From positions 620,001 through 684,000 of the forward strand of contig CAWDYI010000019.1 of the NCBI GenBank assembly GCA_963806395.1: 64,000 nt of DNA, read 5' to 3'. Shown one piece after another: positions 27,886-35,230 of this stretch. Under the pieces are notes generated by a model, which saw only the letters and a list, made by a program, of their open reading frames with translations, had not been told where the DNA came from and made no database searches. Positions within the stretch are counted from its first letter, which is position 1, and every line of letters begins with the position of its first letter. This stretch comes from DASSUW01 sp963806395. GTDB lineage: Bacteria > Actinomycetota > Thermoleophilia > Solirubrobacterales > Solirubrobacteraceae. Both the position numbers and the translations under genes were made by a program.

Positions 27886-28512
27886 TCAGGGCGTGCCGTA
27901 GAGCACGCGCGTCCAGATCGTGGCGAGCGTCTCGGCGACCGATTCCTGTGGCGTCCGCGGCTCGCGGCCGAGGCTGAGGTTGAGGTAGCGCTCCATCATC
28001 CACACGAGCGCCTTGGCTGTCTCGCGGCCGTCGAGCGGCAGGATCCGGCCGGCGGCGATCTCCTCGTCGATATGGCGCGCCGTCGCGTCGACGAAGGTCT
28101 CGAGCAGGTCGGTGTACGCCTGCTCGACCTCAGGGTCGTGGGTCGCCGCGTCGGCGAGCGCCCGCATCACGGGGCCGTGCTCGGCGAACACCGCGACGAT
28201 CCCGTACAGCGCGTCGCGCGCGATCTCGGGGCCGTCGCCGGTACCGCGCAGCCAGCGGTCGGACATCGTGAACAGCTCGGACCCGAGGTGCTCGACGACA
28301 CGCAGCACCAGGTGGTGGCGGTCGCGGAAGTAGACGTAGAACGACGGGCGCGAGAGGTCGGTCCGGCGCATCACCTCGTCGACGGTCAACTCGCGGAACG
28401 GTCGCTCGCGCAAGAGTGACTCGGCGGCGGCGATGATCTCGCCCTCCGCGACCTTCGGGGTCCGTCTGCGCCGCCGTGCCGGACCCTCGCGGCCCTCACC
28501 CTCCGGGTGCAC
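27886..28512 (-). CDS. TetR/EthR-like transcriptional regulator
   Basis: This 208-residue protein has GTG start 28512. The helix-turn-helix is near residues 22-68 (EIIAAAESLLRERPF; TVDEVMRRTDLSRPSFYVYF), with a mostly helical ligand domain after it. The N-terminal tail is very basic (ARRRRRTPK). It is convergent with purH. The target is unknown; neither flanking gene shows an obvious matching operator. Confidence 0.9.
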   Translation of the reverse strand: MHPEGEGREGPARRRRRTPKVAEGEIIAAAESLLRERPFRELTVDEVMRRTDLSRPSFYVYFRDRHHLVLRVVEHLGSELFTMSDRWLRGTGDGPEIARDALYGIVAVFAEHGPVMRALADAATHDPEVEQAYTDLLETFVDATARHIDEEIAAGRILPLDGRETAKALVWMMERYLNLSLGREPRTPQESVAETLATIWTRVLYGTP

Positions 28513-28547
28513 GAAGCCAAGGTTAGCCCGGCAATTACCATGTCACA

Positions 28548-28620
28548 GCCCTCGTAGCTCAGCGGTTAGAGCGGCGGACTTTTAATCCGCGCGGCGCAGG
28601 TTCGACTCCTGCCGGGGGCA
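28548..28620 (+). tRNA. tRNA-Lys (TTT)
   Basis: A full cloverleaf is present. Acceptor GCCCTCG pairs with CGGGGGC (one G-U). The anticodon stem is GCGGA/TCCGC with loop CTTTTAA (anticodon TTT), and the T arm is GCAGG-TTCGACT-CCTGC. The discriminator is A, and CCA is not encoded. TACCAT at 28537-28542 is a suitable -10 box. Confidence 0.96.
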
Positions 28621-28624
28621 TTGC

Positions 28625-28792
28625 ATGGTTGAAACGGTCTGGAGTGTGATCGCCGTCATCGGCGGGCTGGGGATGTGCGTGGTGATCCTCTGGTTCCTCA
28701 TCACCGGGAAGGACGACCGGGACGAGGACGAGGCCGCGCGCCGGTTCTTCGACGAGCACGGCCACTGGCCGGACGAGTCGCCCTCCCGCTGA
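28625..28792 (+). CDS. Small single-pass membrane protein
   Basis: This 55-residue frame starts at ATG 28625, five bases after the tRNA-Lys end. Residues 5-27 form a clean TM helix (VWSVIAVIGGLGMCVVILWF). A soluble tail rich in charged residues follows (GKDDRDEDEAARRFFDEHG) and ends HWPDESPSR. The composition is that of a real protein and not an antisense shadow. It sits between two tRNA genes and may be co-transcribed with tRNA-Lys. The function is unknown. Confidence 0.65.
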   Translation: MVETVWSVIAVIGGLGMCVVILWFLITGKDDRDEDEAARRFFDEHGHWPDESPSR

Positions 28793-28822
28793 GTCCGCCA
28801 CGCCCTAGAATTGCCGTCGCAC

Positions 28823-28896
28823 GCCCCCATGGTCTAGTGGCCTAGGACGCCGCCCTTTCACGGCGGAGATCGTCGGTTCGAATCCGACTGGGGGTA
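28823..28896 (+). tRNA. tRNA-Glu (TTC)
   Basis: Acceptor GCCCCCA pairs with TGGGGGT. The anticodon stem CCGCC/GGCGG holds loop CTTTCAC (anticodon TTC), and the T arm is GTCGG-TTCGAAT-CCGAC. The discriminator is A, with no encoded CCA. TAGAAT at 28806-28811 is a good -10 box. The last 11 bases belong to a 24-nt tandem repeat running into the next gene. Confidence 0.96.
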
Positions 28897-28933
28897 CTCA
28901 GCTCACGCTGACTGGGGGTACTCAGCTAACGCT
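28886..28933. repeat. 24-nt tandem duplication of tRNA-Glu 3' end
   Basis: Two adjacent 24-mers (28886-28909 and 28910-28933) share GACTGGGGGTACTCAGCT and ACGCT and differ at one base (C/A). Copy 1 contains the last bases of tRNA-Glu. Copy 2 contains the stop and last codons of the convergent SDR gene, and copy 1 would encode the same SVS-stop. This could be slipped-strand duplication or a scar of site-specific recombination at the tRNA. Confidence 0.8.
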
Positions 28934-29671
28934 GCGGCTGAGTCCGCCGTCGACCAGCATGCTCGTGCCGGTGATGTAGCCCGCCGGCACGGAGCACAGG
29001 AAGACCGCCGCCGCCGCGAGTTCCTCGACCGTTCCGAGCCGGCCGGCCGGCACGGTGTCGCGGGCGCGCGCCTCCGCCTCCTCGCGTGAGCTCATGCCGA
29101 AGATGCGCTCGGTCGCGATCTGGCCAGGATGGACGTGGTTGAGCGTGACGCCGTCGCCCGCGGCCTGCCGCGCCAGCACCTTGAACGCCGCGACCAGGCC
29201 GGGGCGGTGCGCGTTCGAGAGCTGCAGGGTGTCGATCGGCTCGCTGACGGCGATCGATCCGATCGCCACCACGCGCCCGAAGCCGCGCTCGCGCATTCCC
29301 GGCAGCAGCCGCTCGAGGAACGCCATCGGGGACTGCACGAGCGTACGGTGCGCCGCCTCCCACTGCTCGCGGGTGAAGGCGAGCGGATCCGCGCCGGCCG
29401 GCGGGCCGCCGGTGTTGGCGACGTAGATGTCAATCGGCCCGAGGTCGGCCTGCACGCGGTCGAGCAGCTCCGGGACCGCATCGAGGTCCCCGGCGTCGAA
29501 CGCGTAGCCGCGCGCGCCGATCTCCGCGGCGGTGGCCTGAATGCGCTCCTCGGACCGCGACGAGATCGCAACCCGTGCGCCTTCCGCGACGAGGCCGGCG
29601 GCGATCCCGCGCCCGATCCCCTTCGACGCGCCCGTGACGAGCGCCACCCGGTCGCGCAGCCCGAGGTCCAT
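28922..29671 (-). CDS. Short-chain dehydrogenase/reductase with atypical active site
   Basis: This 249-residue SDR has NAD(P)-binding TGASKGIG at the N-terminus, VANTGGPPAG in place of NNAG, and the conserved end PAGYITGTSMLVDGG. The catalytic region is SIAVSEPIDTLQLSN followed by AHRPGLVAAFK. Ser and a Lys remain, but the Tyr of YxxxK is replaced, a layout seen in a subset of FabG-like proteins. Activity may be changed. The start is ATG 29671, overlapping the stop of the small membrane protein upstream. Confidence 0.85.
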   Translation of the reverse strand: MDLGLRDRVALVTGASKGIGRGIAAGLVAEGARVAISSRSEERIQATAAEIGARGYAFDAGDLDAVPELLDRVQADLGPIDIYVANTGGPPAGADPLAFTREQWEAAHRTLVQSPMAFLERLLPGMRERGFGRVVAIGSIAVSEPIDTLQLSNAHRPGLVAAFKVLARQAAGDGVTLNHVHPGQIATERIFGMSSREEAEARARDTVPAGRLGTVEELAAAAVFLCSVPAGYITGTSMLVDGGLSRSVS

Positions 29672-30018
29672 CAGGCCGCCACCGGGACGCCGGGACGGCG
29701 CTCCGCCAGCCGGCCGCACCATGCGCCGAACACGGCCAGGCCGAGCGGCGCCCCGAGCCAGTGCACACCGACGGCGACGCCGATCAGCATCGGCAGGCCG
29801 GAGAGCGCGGCGCCCAGCAGCACCGGCGCCGGCGGCAGCCGCAGAACCGCGCCGGCGACCAGCGCGCACGCGGCCCAGGCGCCCGGGCCGGCGAGCCAGC
29901 CCCAGTCCTCGAAGAACGAGCGCGGCAGCGCCACGGCCAGCGCGACGGCGGTAGCGCTGACGAGCAGGGCCTGCAGCAACGCGGCGCGCCATGCGACCGA
30001 GCGATCCATTCGCGGCAT
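29671..30018 (-). CDS. Small multi-pass membrane protein
   Basis: This protein has about 115 residues, starting at ATG 30018 (MPRMDRSVAWRAALL) or ATG 30009. Three to four hydrophobic helices are visible (LLQALLVSATAVALAVALP, GAWAACALVAGAVLRLP, VLLGAALSGLPMLIGVAVG, LGLAVFGAWCG). I recognise no family. Its stop overlaps the SDR start by one base (TGATG), so they form an operon. Confidence 0.7.
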   Translation of the reverse strand: MPRMDRSVAWRAALLQALLVSATAVALAVALPRSFFEDWGWLAGPGAWAACALVAGAVLRLPPAPVLLGAALSGLPMLIGVAVGVHWLGAPLGLAVFGAWCGRLAERRPGVPVAA

Positions 30019-30080
30019 GATGGCATCCGCCGGGCCGCTACCTTGTGCTGCCCCAGCGTCGTCACCACGGGAGGGGTTCG

Positions 30081-31937
30081 ATGCCATCAAGACGTCTCGC
30101 CATCGCTGCACTGGCGGCCATGGCCGCCGTCACACCGTCCACCGCGCAAGCGGCCGCGAAGCAGCAGCCGCCGCCGTGGCTGAAGGTGGAGGACGGCGTC
30201 ACCCAGCCGCAGTTCTCGTTCGATCAGGCGATCGAGGAGACGGTGTTCGTCCAGACGCGGCTCGACACCGACCGCGACGGGCGCCGCGACCGGATCCGGA
30301 TCCGGCTCAGCCGCCCGCGTGAGACGAAGACCCGAGGCATCAAGGTCCCCGTGATCTTCGAGCACAGCCCATACCGGGGCGACCTCGGCGACGCGGTGAA
30401 CCACGATGTCGACGTCGAGGTGCTCCCGCAGGATCGCGGCGGCCACAAGCGTGCCTCGGCCAGCGCCGTCCGCCCGCGCGTGCGCGGTCGCGGCCGCGCG
30501 GACCTCCCGGGCTCGCTCGACAACGACTACGTCCCGCGCGGCTACGCCGTCGTGCTCGGCGAGAGCATCGGCACGTTCGGCTCCGACGGCTGCCCGGACA
30601 TCGGCGGCCCGGCGGAGACGCTCGGCACCAAGGCCGTGATCGACTGGGTCAACGGCCGCGCGAAGGGGTTCGACGAGGCCGGCCGCCGGGTGCGGGCGAA
30701 GTGGGCGACCGGCGCCGTCGGCATGACCGGCGTCTCCTACAACGGCACGCTGCCCAACCAGGTCGCGACGACCGGCGTCCGCGGGTTGAGGACGATCGTC
30801 CCCGTGTCCGCGATCTCGAGCTGGTACGACTACTACCGCGCGAACGGCCTCGTCGTGGCGCCGCACTCGGAGACCAGCGGCGAGGGCGACAACGACTACC
30901 TCGGCGAGGACACCGACGTGCTGGCCGACTTCGTCGCGAAGCGCATGAAGACGCCGCAGTGCGCGCACGCACGGGCGCGGCTCGTCGCGCGCCAGGACCG
31001 CGAGACCGGCGACTCGAGCTCGTTCTGGCGAGCGCGCGACTACCTGCACCGCGTCAAGCGGGTGCGGGCGAGCGTGTTCGTGGTGCACGGGCTCAACGAC
31101 TTCAACGTCAAGACCAAGGCGTTCGCCGAGTGGTGGTACCGGCTCGCCGCGCGCAACGTGCCGCGCAAGCTGTGGCTGCACAACGGCGGTCACGGCGGTC
31201 CCGGCGGCGCGACGGCCGCCGACTACAAGCGGACCGTCAACCGCTGGTTCGACTACTGGCTGTTCGGCGTCCGCAACGGCATCGCGGCCGAGCCGCGCGT
31301 GCACATCCAGCGCGAGGACGACACGTACCGCGACGAGGCCGACTGGCCGGCGCCCGGCACGCGTACGGCGACCCTGCGGCTCGGGGCGGCCGGCGCGACC
31401 GCGCCGGGGACGCTCGGCACGCAGGCCGCGGCCGGAGTGCCGCAGTCGTTCGTCGATCGCGGCCGCGTGCTCGACACCGACGACGTCCTGATCAACGACC
31501 CCGACTCGGCGCATCGGAACCGGCTGGTCTACCGCTCTCCGGCGCTGACCCGCGACGTCCGGCTGAGCGGCACGCCGTGGGTCGACCTGCGGATGTCGAT
31601 CGAGAACCGGAACGCGGCGAACCTCACCGCCGTGCTCGTCGACTACGGGCCGACGGGTGAGCCGGCGATGGTGACCCGGGGCTGGCTCGACCCGCAGAAC
31701 CGCAGCGATCCCGCACACAGCCGGTCGATCGTGAAGGGCCGCGCGTACGACCTCCGCTGGGACCTCCAGCCCGACGACCACGTGTTCGCGGCCGGGCACC
31801 GGATCGGCCTGGTCGTCGTCTCGACCGATCACGACTACACGCTGCGGCCGAAGCCCGGCACGAAGCTGACGCTCGACCCGCGCGCCAGTGCCGTGCGCCT
31901 GCCGATCGTGGGAGGAGCCGCCGCGCTCGGCTTCTAG
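30081..31937 (+). CDS. CocE/NonD-type alpha/beta hydrolase (S15 Xaa-Pro dipeptidyl-peptidase family), secreted
   Basis: This 618-residue protein starts at ATG 30081 with GAGGGG upstream. After a signal peptide (IAALAAMAAVTPSTAQA) comes the S15 catalytic domain with nucleophile S219 in GVSYNG, Asp in HGLNDFNVK and His in NGGHGGPGG. A C-terminal beta-sandwich (RLSGTPWVDLRMS; GWLDPQNRS; DDHVFAAGHRIGLVV) follows. It probably cuts Xaa-Pro dipeptides or an ester/amide outside the cell. A paralogue is at 38102. The stop tetramer CTAG is shared with the convergent permease. Confidence 0.88.
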   Translation: MPSRRLAIAALAAMAAVTPSTAQAAAKQQPPPWLKVEDGVTQPQFSFDQAIEETVFVQTRLDTDRDGRRDRIRIRLSRPRETKTRGIKVPVIFEHSPYRGDLGDAVNHDVDVEVLPQDRGGHKRASASAVRPRVRGRGRADLPGSLDNDYVPRGYAVVLGESIGTFGSDGCPDIGGPAETLGTKAVIDWVNGRAKGFDEAGRRVRAKWATGAVGMTGVSYNGTLPNQVATTGVRGLRTIVPVSAISSWYDYYRANGLVVAPHSETSGEGDNDYLGEDTDVLADFVAKRMKTPQCAHARARLVARQDRETGDSSSFWRARDYLHRVKRVRASVFVVHGLNDFNVKTKAFAEWWYRLAARNVPRKLWLHNGGHGGPGGATAADYKRTVNRWFDYWLFGVRNGIAAEPRVHIQREDDTYRDEADWPAPGTRTATLRLGAAGATAPGTLGTQAAAGVPQSFVDRGRVLDTDDVLINDPDSAHRNRLVYRSPALTRDVRLSGTPWVDLRMSIENRNAANLTAVLVDYGPTGEPAMVTRGWLDPQNRSDPAHSRSIVKGRAYDLRWDLQPDDHVFAAGHRIGLVVVSTDHDYTLRPKPGTKLTLDPRASAVRLPIVGGAAALGF

Positions 31938-32809
31938 CCCTTCAACCCGGTGTTCGCGATGCCCTGGACGATCTGCCGCTGGAACAGCAGGAAGGCGACC
32001 AGCAGCGGCAGCGCGCCCAGCACCGCGAGCGCCATCTGCTGGGCGTAGAGCGCGCCGTAGGAGGTCTGCACGGTCGCCAACCCGACCGGGATCGTGAACA
32101 GCGACCCGGCGCTGGTCACCACGAACGGCCACAGGAAGTTGTTCCAGGCGATCACGAAGGTGAAGATGCCGACCGCGGCGATCGTGGCGCGCGACAGCGG
32201 CATCCAGATCATCCAGTAGATGCGCCACATCGAGGCGCCGTCGACCAGCGCGCTCTCCTCGAGCTCGCGCGGCAGCGCGTCGAACGCCCGCTTGAAGACG
32301 AGCACGGCGATCGGCGACGCGAGCTGCGGCAGGATGATGCCCCAGTACGTGTCGGCCAGCCCGAACGACTTCATCTCCGTGAACAGCGGCACGATCAGCG
32401 CCTGGAACGGCACGATCAGACCCGCCAGGACCATCCACTGCATCAGGTCACGGCCCCGGAAGCGCATGCGCGAGAAGGCGAACGCCGCCATGCTCGCCGT
32501 GATGATCGTCCCGACCGTGATCGCTGTCGCCGTGATCAGGCTGTTGAAGTACCACTGGAGGATGTTGCCCTGCTCGATCGCCACTCGGTAGGCGTCCAGC
32601 GTCGTCTCGGAGCCGCGCCAGCTGACCGGCGCGATCGTCGTGTCGGCGTCCGGCTTGAGCGATGTCGCGACGGCCCAGGCAAGCGGGACGACCCAGATCA
32701 GAGCGCACGTGACGAGCACCGCGTAGACCAGGGGGCGGACCCAGGGGCGGTGCGCGTGCGGGCCCTCGACCAGGATGCTTCGAGGCCGGCGTGCGCCGAG
32801 CGCGCTCAT
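31934..32809 (-). CDS. Sugar ABC transporter permease (MalG-like)
   Basis: This 291-residue permease has six TM helices. The EAA loop (ESALVDGASMWRIYWMIWMP) contacts the ATPase. It is the second membrane subunit of a CUT1 importer; its start overlaps the MalF-like stop (ATGA). No ATPase is encoded alongside, so a shared MsiK/UgpC-type ATPase elsewhere is expected. The link to arabinosides comes from the divergent GH51 gene. Confidence 0.93.
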   Translation of the reverse strand: MSALGARRPRSILVEGPHAHRPWVRPLVYAVLVTCALIWVVPLAWAVATSLKPDADTTIAPVSWRGSETTLDAYRVAIEQGNILQWYFNSLITATAITVGTIITASMAAFAFSRMRFRGRDLMQWMVLAGLIVPFQALIVPLFTEMKSFGLADTYWGIILPQLASPIAVLVFKRAFDALPRELEESALVDGASMWRIYWMIWMPLSRATIAAVGIFTFVIAWNNFLWPFVVTSAGSLFTIPVGLATVQTSYGALYAQQMALAVLGALPLLVAFLLFQRQIVQGIANTGLKG

Positions 32810-33753
32810 GACGAGATCACCGTCCTCGTGCCGGCGCGCCGGATCAGCCGCAGCGAGATGATCGCGACGGCGACGACGACGAGGAAGAACACGAACGACA
32901 TCGCGCTCGCGTAGCCGATCCGGTACTGCGTGAACCCGGCCTCGTAGATGTACTGGATGGCTGGTCGCGTCGAGTTCTCAGGCCCCGCCGTGCCGATCTG
33001 CAGGAGGTAGATCTGATCGAAGATCTTCAGCGACGCGATCACCTGCAGCGTCGTCACGAGCACGAACGTCGACGACAGCAGCGGCAGCGTGATCCGGCGC
33101 AGTTGCTGGCCGGGCGACGCGCCGTCGACGGCGGCCGCCTCGTACAGCTCGCGCGGGATCTCCTGCAGGCCGGCGAGGTACAGCACGAAGTTGAAGCCGA
33201 ACGTCCACCAGACCGTGGCGATGACGGCGGAGACCATCGCGACGCCGGGTTGGCCGAGCCAGTTGACCTCCGCCAGTCCGATCCCGGCCAGGTAGGAGTT
33301 GATCAGCCCGAAGCCCGGCTGGTAGAGCCAGTTCCACACCAGCACGACGACCGACACGGGCAGCACGTAGGGCGCGAAGAACGTCATCCGGAACAGCCAC
33401 TGCAGGCGCGTGATCCGGCTCACCAGCAGCGCCAGCCCGAGCGGGAGCAGCACGAGCGGCGGCACGCTGAGAATCGTGAAGAAGGCCGTGTGCCACATCG
33501 CCGCCCAGAAGTTCGCGTCGCCCAGCAGCTCGCTGTAGTTCCCCAGCCCGGCCCACGACGAGCTGCCGACCAGGGAGTCGTCGAACAGCGAGGTGCGCAG
33601 CGCGGACAGCACCGGCCAGAACAGGAACAGCACGAAGAGCACGAAGAACGGTCCGGTGAAGATCAGCGCCACGCGGCCGGTGCGCGGATCGCGCGCGCGG
33701 GTGGCACGCGGGCGCGCGACGACGCGGGTCAGCGGTTCGGTGGCGGTGGCCAC
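32806..33753 (-). CDS. Sugar ABC transporter permease (MalF-like)
   Basis: This 315-residue permease has an Arg-rich cytoplasmic start (RVVARPRATRARDPRTGRV), six TM helices and the EAA loop YEAAAVDGASPGQQLRRITLP. It pairs with the MalG-like protein. It lies 13 nt downstream of the binding-protein gene, in the usual binding protein-F-G order. Confidence 0.93.
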   Translation of the reverse strand: MATATEPLTRVVARPRATRARDPRTGRVALIFTGPFFVLFVLFLFWPVLSALRTSLFDDSLVGSSSWAGLGNYSELLGDANFWAAMWHTAFFTILSVPPLVLLPLGLALLVSRITRLQWLFRMTFFAPYVLPVSVVVLVWNWLYQPGFGLINSYLAGIGLAEVNWLGQPGVAMVSAVIATVWWTFGFNFVLYLAGLQEIPRELYEAAAVDGASPGQQLRRITLPLLSSTFVLVTTLQVIASLKIFDQIYLLQIGTAGPENSTRPAIQYIYEAGFTQYRIGYASAMSFVFFLVVVAVAIISLRLIRRAGTRTVISS

Positions 33754-33766
33754 GAGGCAGCTCCTC

Positions 33767-35098
33767 CTAGACGGGCTTCGGGGTCTTGCTCATCAGGTCC
33801 AGGTAGTCGCGGAACGTCCGCAGTCCCTGCTCGGGCGTCTGCGACCCGGTGACGACGGGGCTGAACGCCGTGCCCGCGTTCGCCTCGAGATTCGACCCGC
33901 TGCCGCTGTACCAGGCCAGCGGATCGAACACGAGGTCGTCGACGGCGGACGCGTAGTCGCTCTGCGGTGACAGCTTGCGGTAGTCGTCGCTGTCGAAGAT
34001 CTCGCGGTAGGCGGGCACGTGGCCGCCCTTCGCCCAGTCGAGGCCCTTGTTGACCAGGCGCGAGATGAACGCCAGCGCCGCGTCCAGGCGCGCGGGCGAG
34101 CGGCCGTCGTCGCGCGGGATGACGAAGGTGTGCGAGTCCGCCTGTGTCGCGGGGCGGTCGAACACGGTCGGCACCGTCCGCATGCCGAACGGCAGCTTCA
34201 TCGCCTCGTAGGTGGTGACCTCCCACTCGCCGTTGAGCGCGAACGCCGCCGACTGGTTGCTGAAGAACGCGACCGAGCCCTGGTAGTCGACGTCCGGCCC
34301 GCCGACGCCGCGTGCGGCCGGCTTCGCCATCCACTCGAGCGCGCGGACCGCCGTGTCGTCGTCCATCCCGATCCGCGCGCCGCCCTCCTCGATGATCGGC
34401 GGTCCGCCGAGCTGCGAGTAGAGCGTCAGGAACACCCGCCACGGCGTCACGCCGCGGGTCTCGAACACGAGCCCCGTCTTGCCGGTCTCTGCCTTGACCG
34501 CCTCGCAGGCGTCGAGCAGCGCGTTCTCGCCGTCGAGCGCCTTCAGCTTCCCCTCGCCGTCGAGCAGTCCGGCCTTCTCGACGAGCTCGGTGTTGTAGTA
34601 GAGGACGAACGGATGCGTGTCGAGCGGGATCGCGTACTGGCGCCCGCCGGACTGGCCGCTCTTCCACGGCTGCTCGAGGAACCGGTCACCCTCCAGGCCG
34701 TGCCGGGCGAGCAGCTCGGGCGTCAGCTCCTCCAGCAGGCCGGCGGGGGCGAACGAGGGCAGACGTGTGGCGTGCACGACGGCGACGTCGGGCGGCGAGC
34801 CTCCGACGGCCGCCAGCGCCAGCTTCGTGTAGTAGGGGTTGCCCCACGGCAGGATCAGCTGGCGGACGTCGCTGTCCGCGTGCTCGGCATCGATGTCCGC
34901 GAGGATCTCGGTCAGCCGCTCGCCGTCGCCTCCGCCGAACAGGTGCCAGAACGTGACGGTCTCCCGGCCGCCGCGAAACGGCGAGCCGGCGGCTGCGACG
35001 CCGAGGACGGCGGCGGCGCCCAGCGCCCCGCCGCCGATCAGGACATCACGCCGCGTCAGTCCGCGCCGGACTGGGCGCTCCCCCTGCATGCGGCGCAA
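33767..35098 (-). CDS. Extracellular sugar-binding protein, Tat-exported
   Basis: This protein has up to 443 residues; ATG 35098 and ATG 35089 are both possible starts. The N-terminus has a twin-arginine signal (LTRRDVLIGGGALGAAAVLG). The mature part is a family 1 solute-binding protein (VTFWHLFGGGDGERL; YYNTELVEKAGLLDG; FFSNQSAAFALNGEWE; VFDRPATQADSHTF). As a Tat substrate it folds before export; whether it is later anchored is unclear since no lipobox Cys is seen. LacI-type operators lie upstream. Confidence 0.9.
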   Translation of the reverse strand: MRRMQGERPVRRGLTRRDVLIGGGALGAAAVLGVAAAGSPFRGGRETVTFWHLFGGGDGERLTEILADIDAEHADSDVRQLILPWGNPYYTKLALAAVGGSPPDVAVVHATRLPSFAPAGLLEELTPELLARHGLEGDRFLEQPWKSGQSGGRQYAIPLDTHPFVLYYNTELVEKAGLLDGEGKLKALDGENALLDACEAVKAETGKTGLVFETRGVTPWRVFLTLYSQLGGPPIIEEGGARIGMDDDTAVRALEWMAKPAARGVGGPDVDYQGSVAFFSNQSAAFALNGEWEVTTYEAMKLPFGMRTVPTVFDRPATQADSHTFVIPRDDGRSPARLDAALAFISRLVNKGLDWAKGGHVPAYREIFDSDDYRKLSPQSDYASAVDDLVFDPLAWYSGSGSNLEANAGTAFSPVVTGSQTPEQGLRTFRDYLDLMSKTPKPV

Positions 35099-35132
35099 GG
35101 TACCCCGACGCGCGGACCTGTAACGCCTTTTC

Positions 35133-35228
35133 TGCTAGCGCTCACATTCCTGACAACGGCCCGTGTGGATGAGCCGTATGAGGCGACTTGGTAGCGCTCA
35201 CAGCAACTGCTCGGTGCTAGCGTTCGCG
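35133..35228. promoter_or_regulatory. Three LacI-type operator copies between importer and arabinofuranosidase
   Basis: TGCTAGCGCTCACA (35133-35146) and TGGTAGCGCTCACA (35189-35202) carry the AGCGCT core of LacI/GalR-family operators and differ at one base. A weaker third copy TGCTAGCGTTCGCG (35215-35228) ends 2 bp before the GH51 GTG. Start-to-start spacings are 56 and 26 bp. They sit in the shared promoter region of the divergent genes, so one repressor could control uptake and hydrolysis and might loop the DNA. The repressor is not in the window. Confidence 0.7.
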
Positions 35229-35230
35229 GC

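Noticed and set aside
29671..30018. The small membrane protein and SDR as parts of a single fused gene
   Set aside because: A stop codon separates them and the SDR has its own ATG overlapping that stop; the fused-looking frame comes from another reading frame.
30087..32438. A 783-codon minus-strand frame across the first CocE gene and a permease
   Set aside because: It covers parts of two genes in different frames, and both real proteins have intact family motifs.
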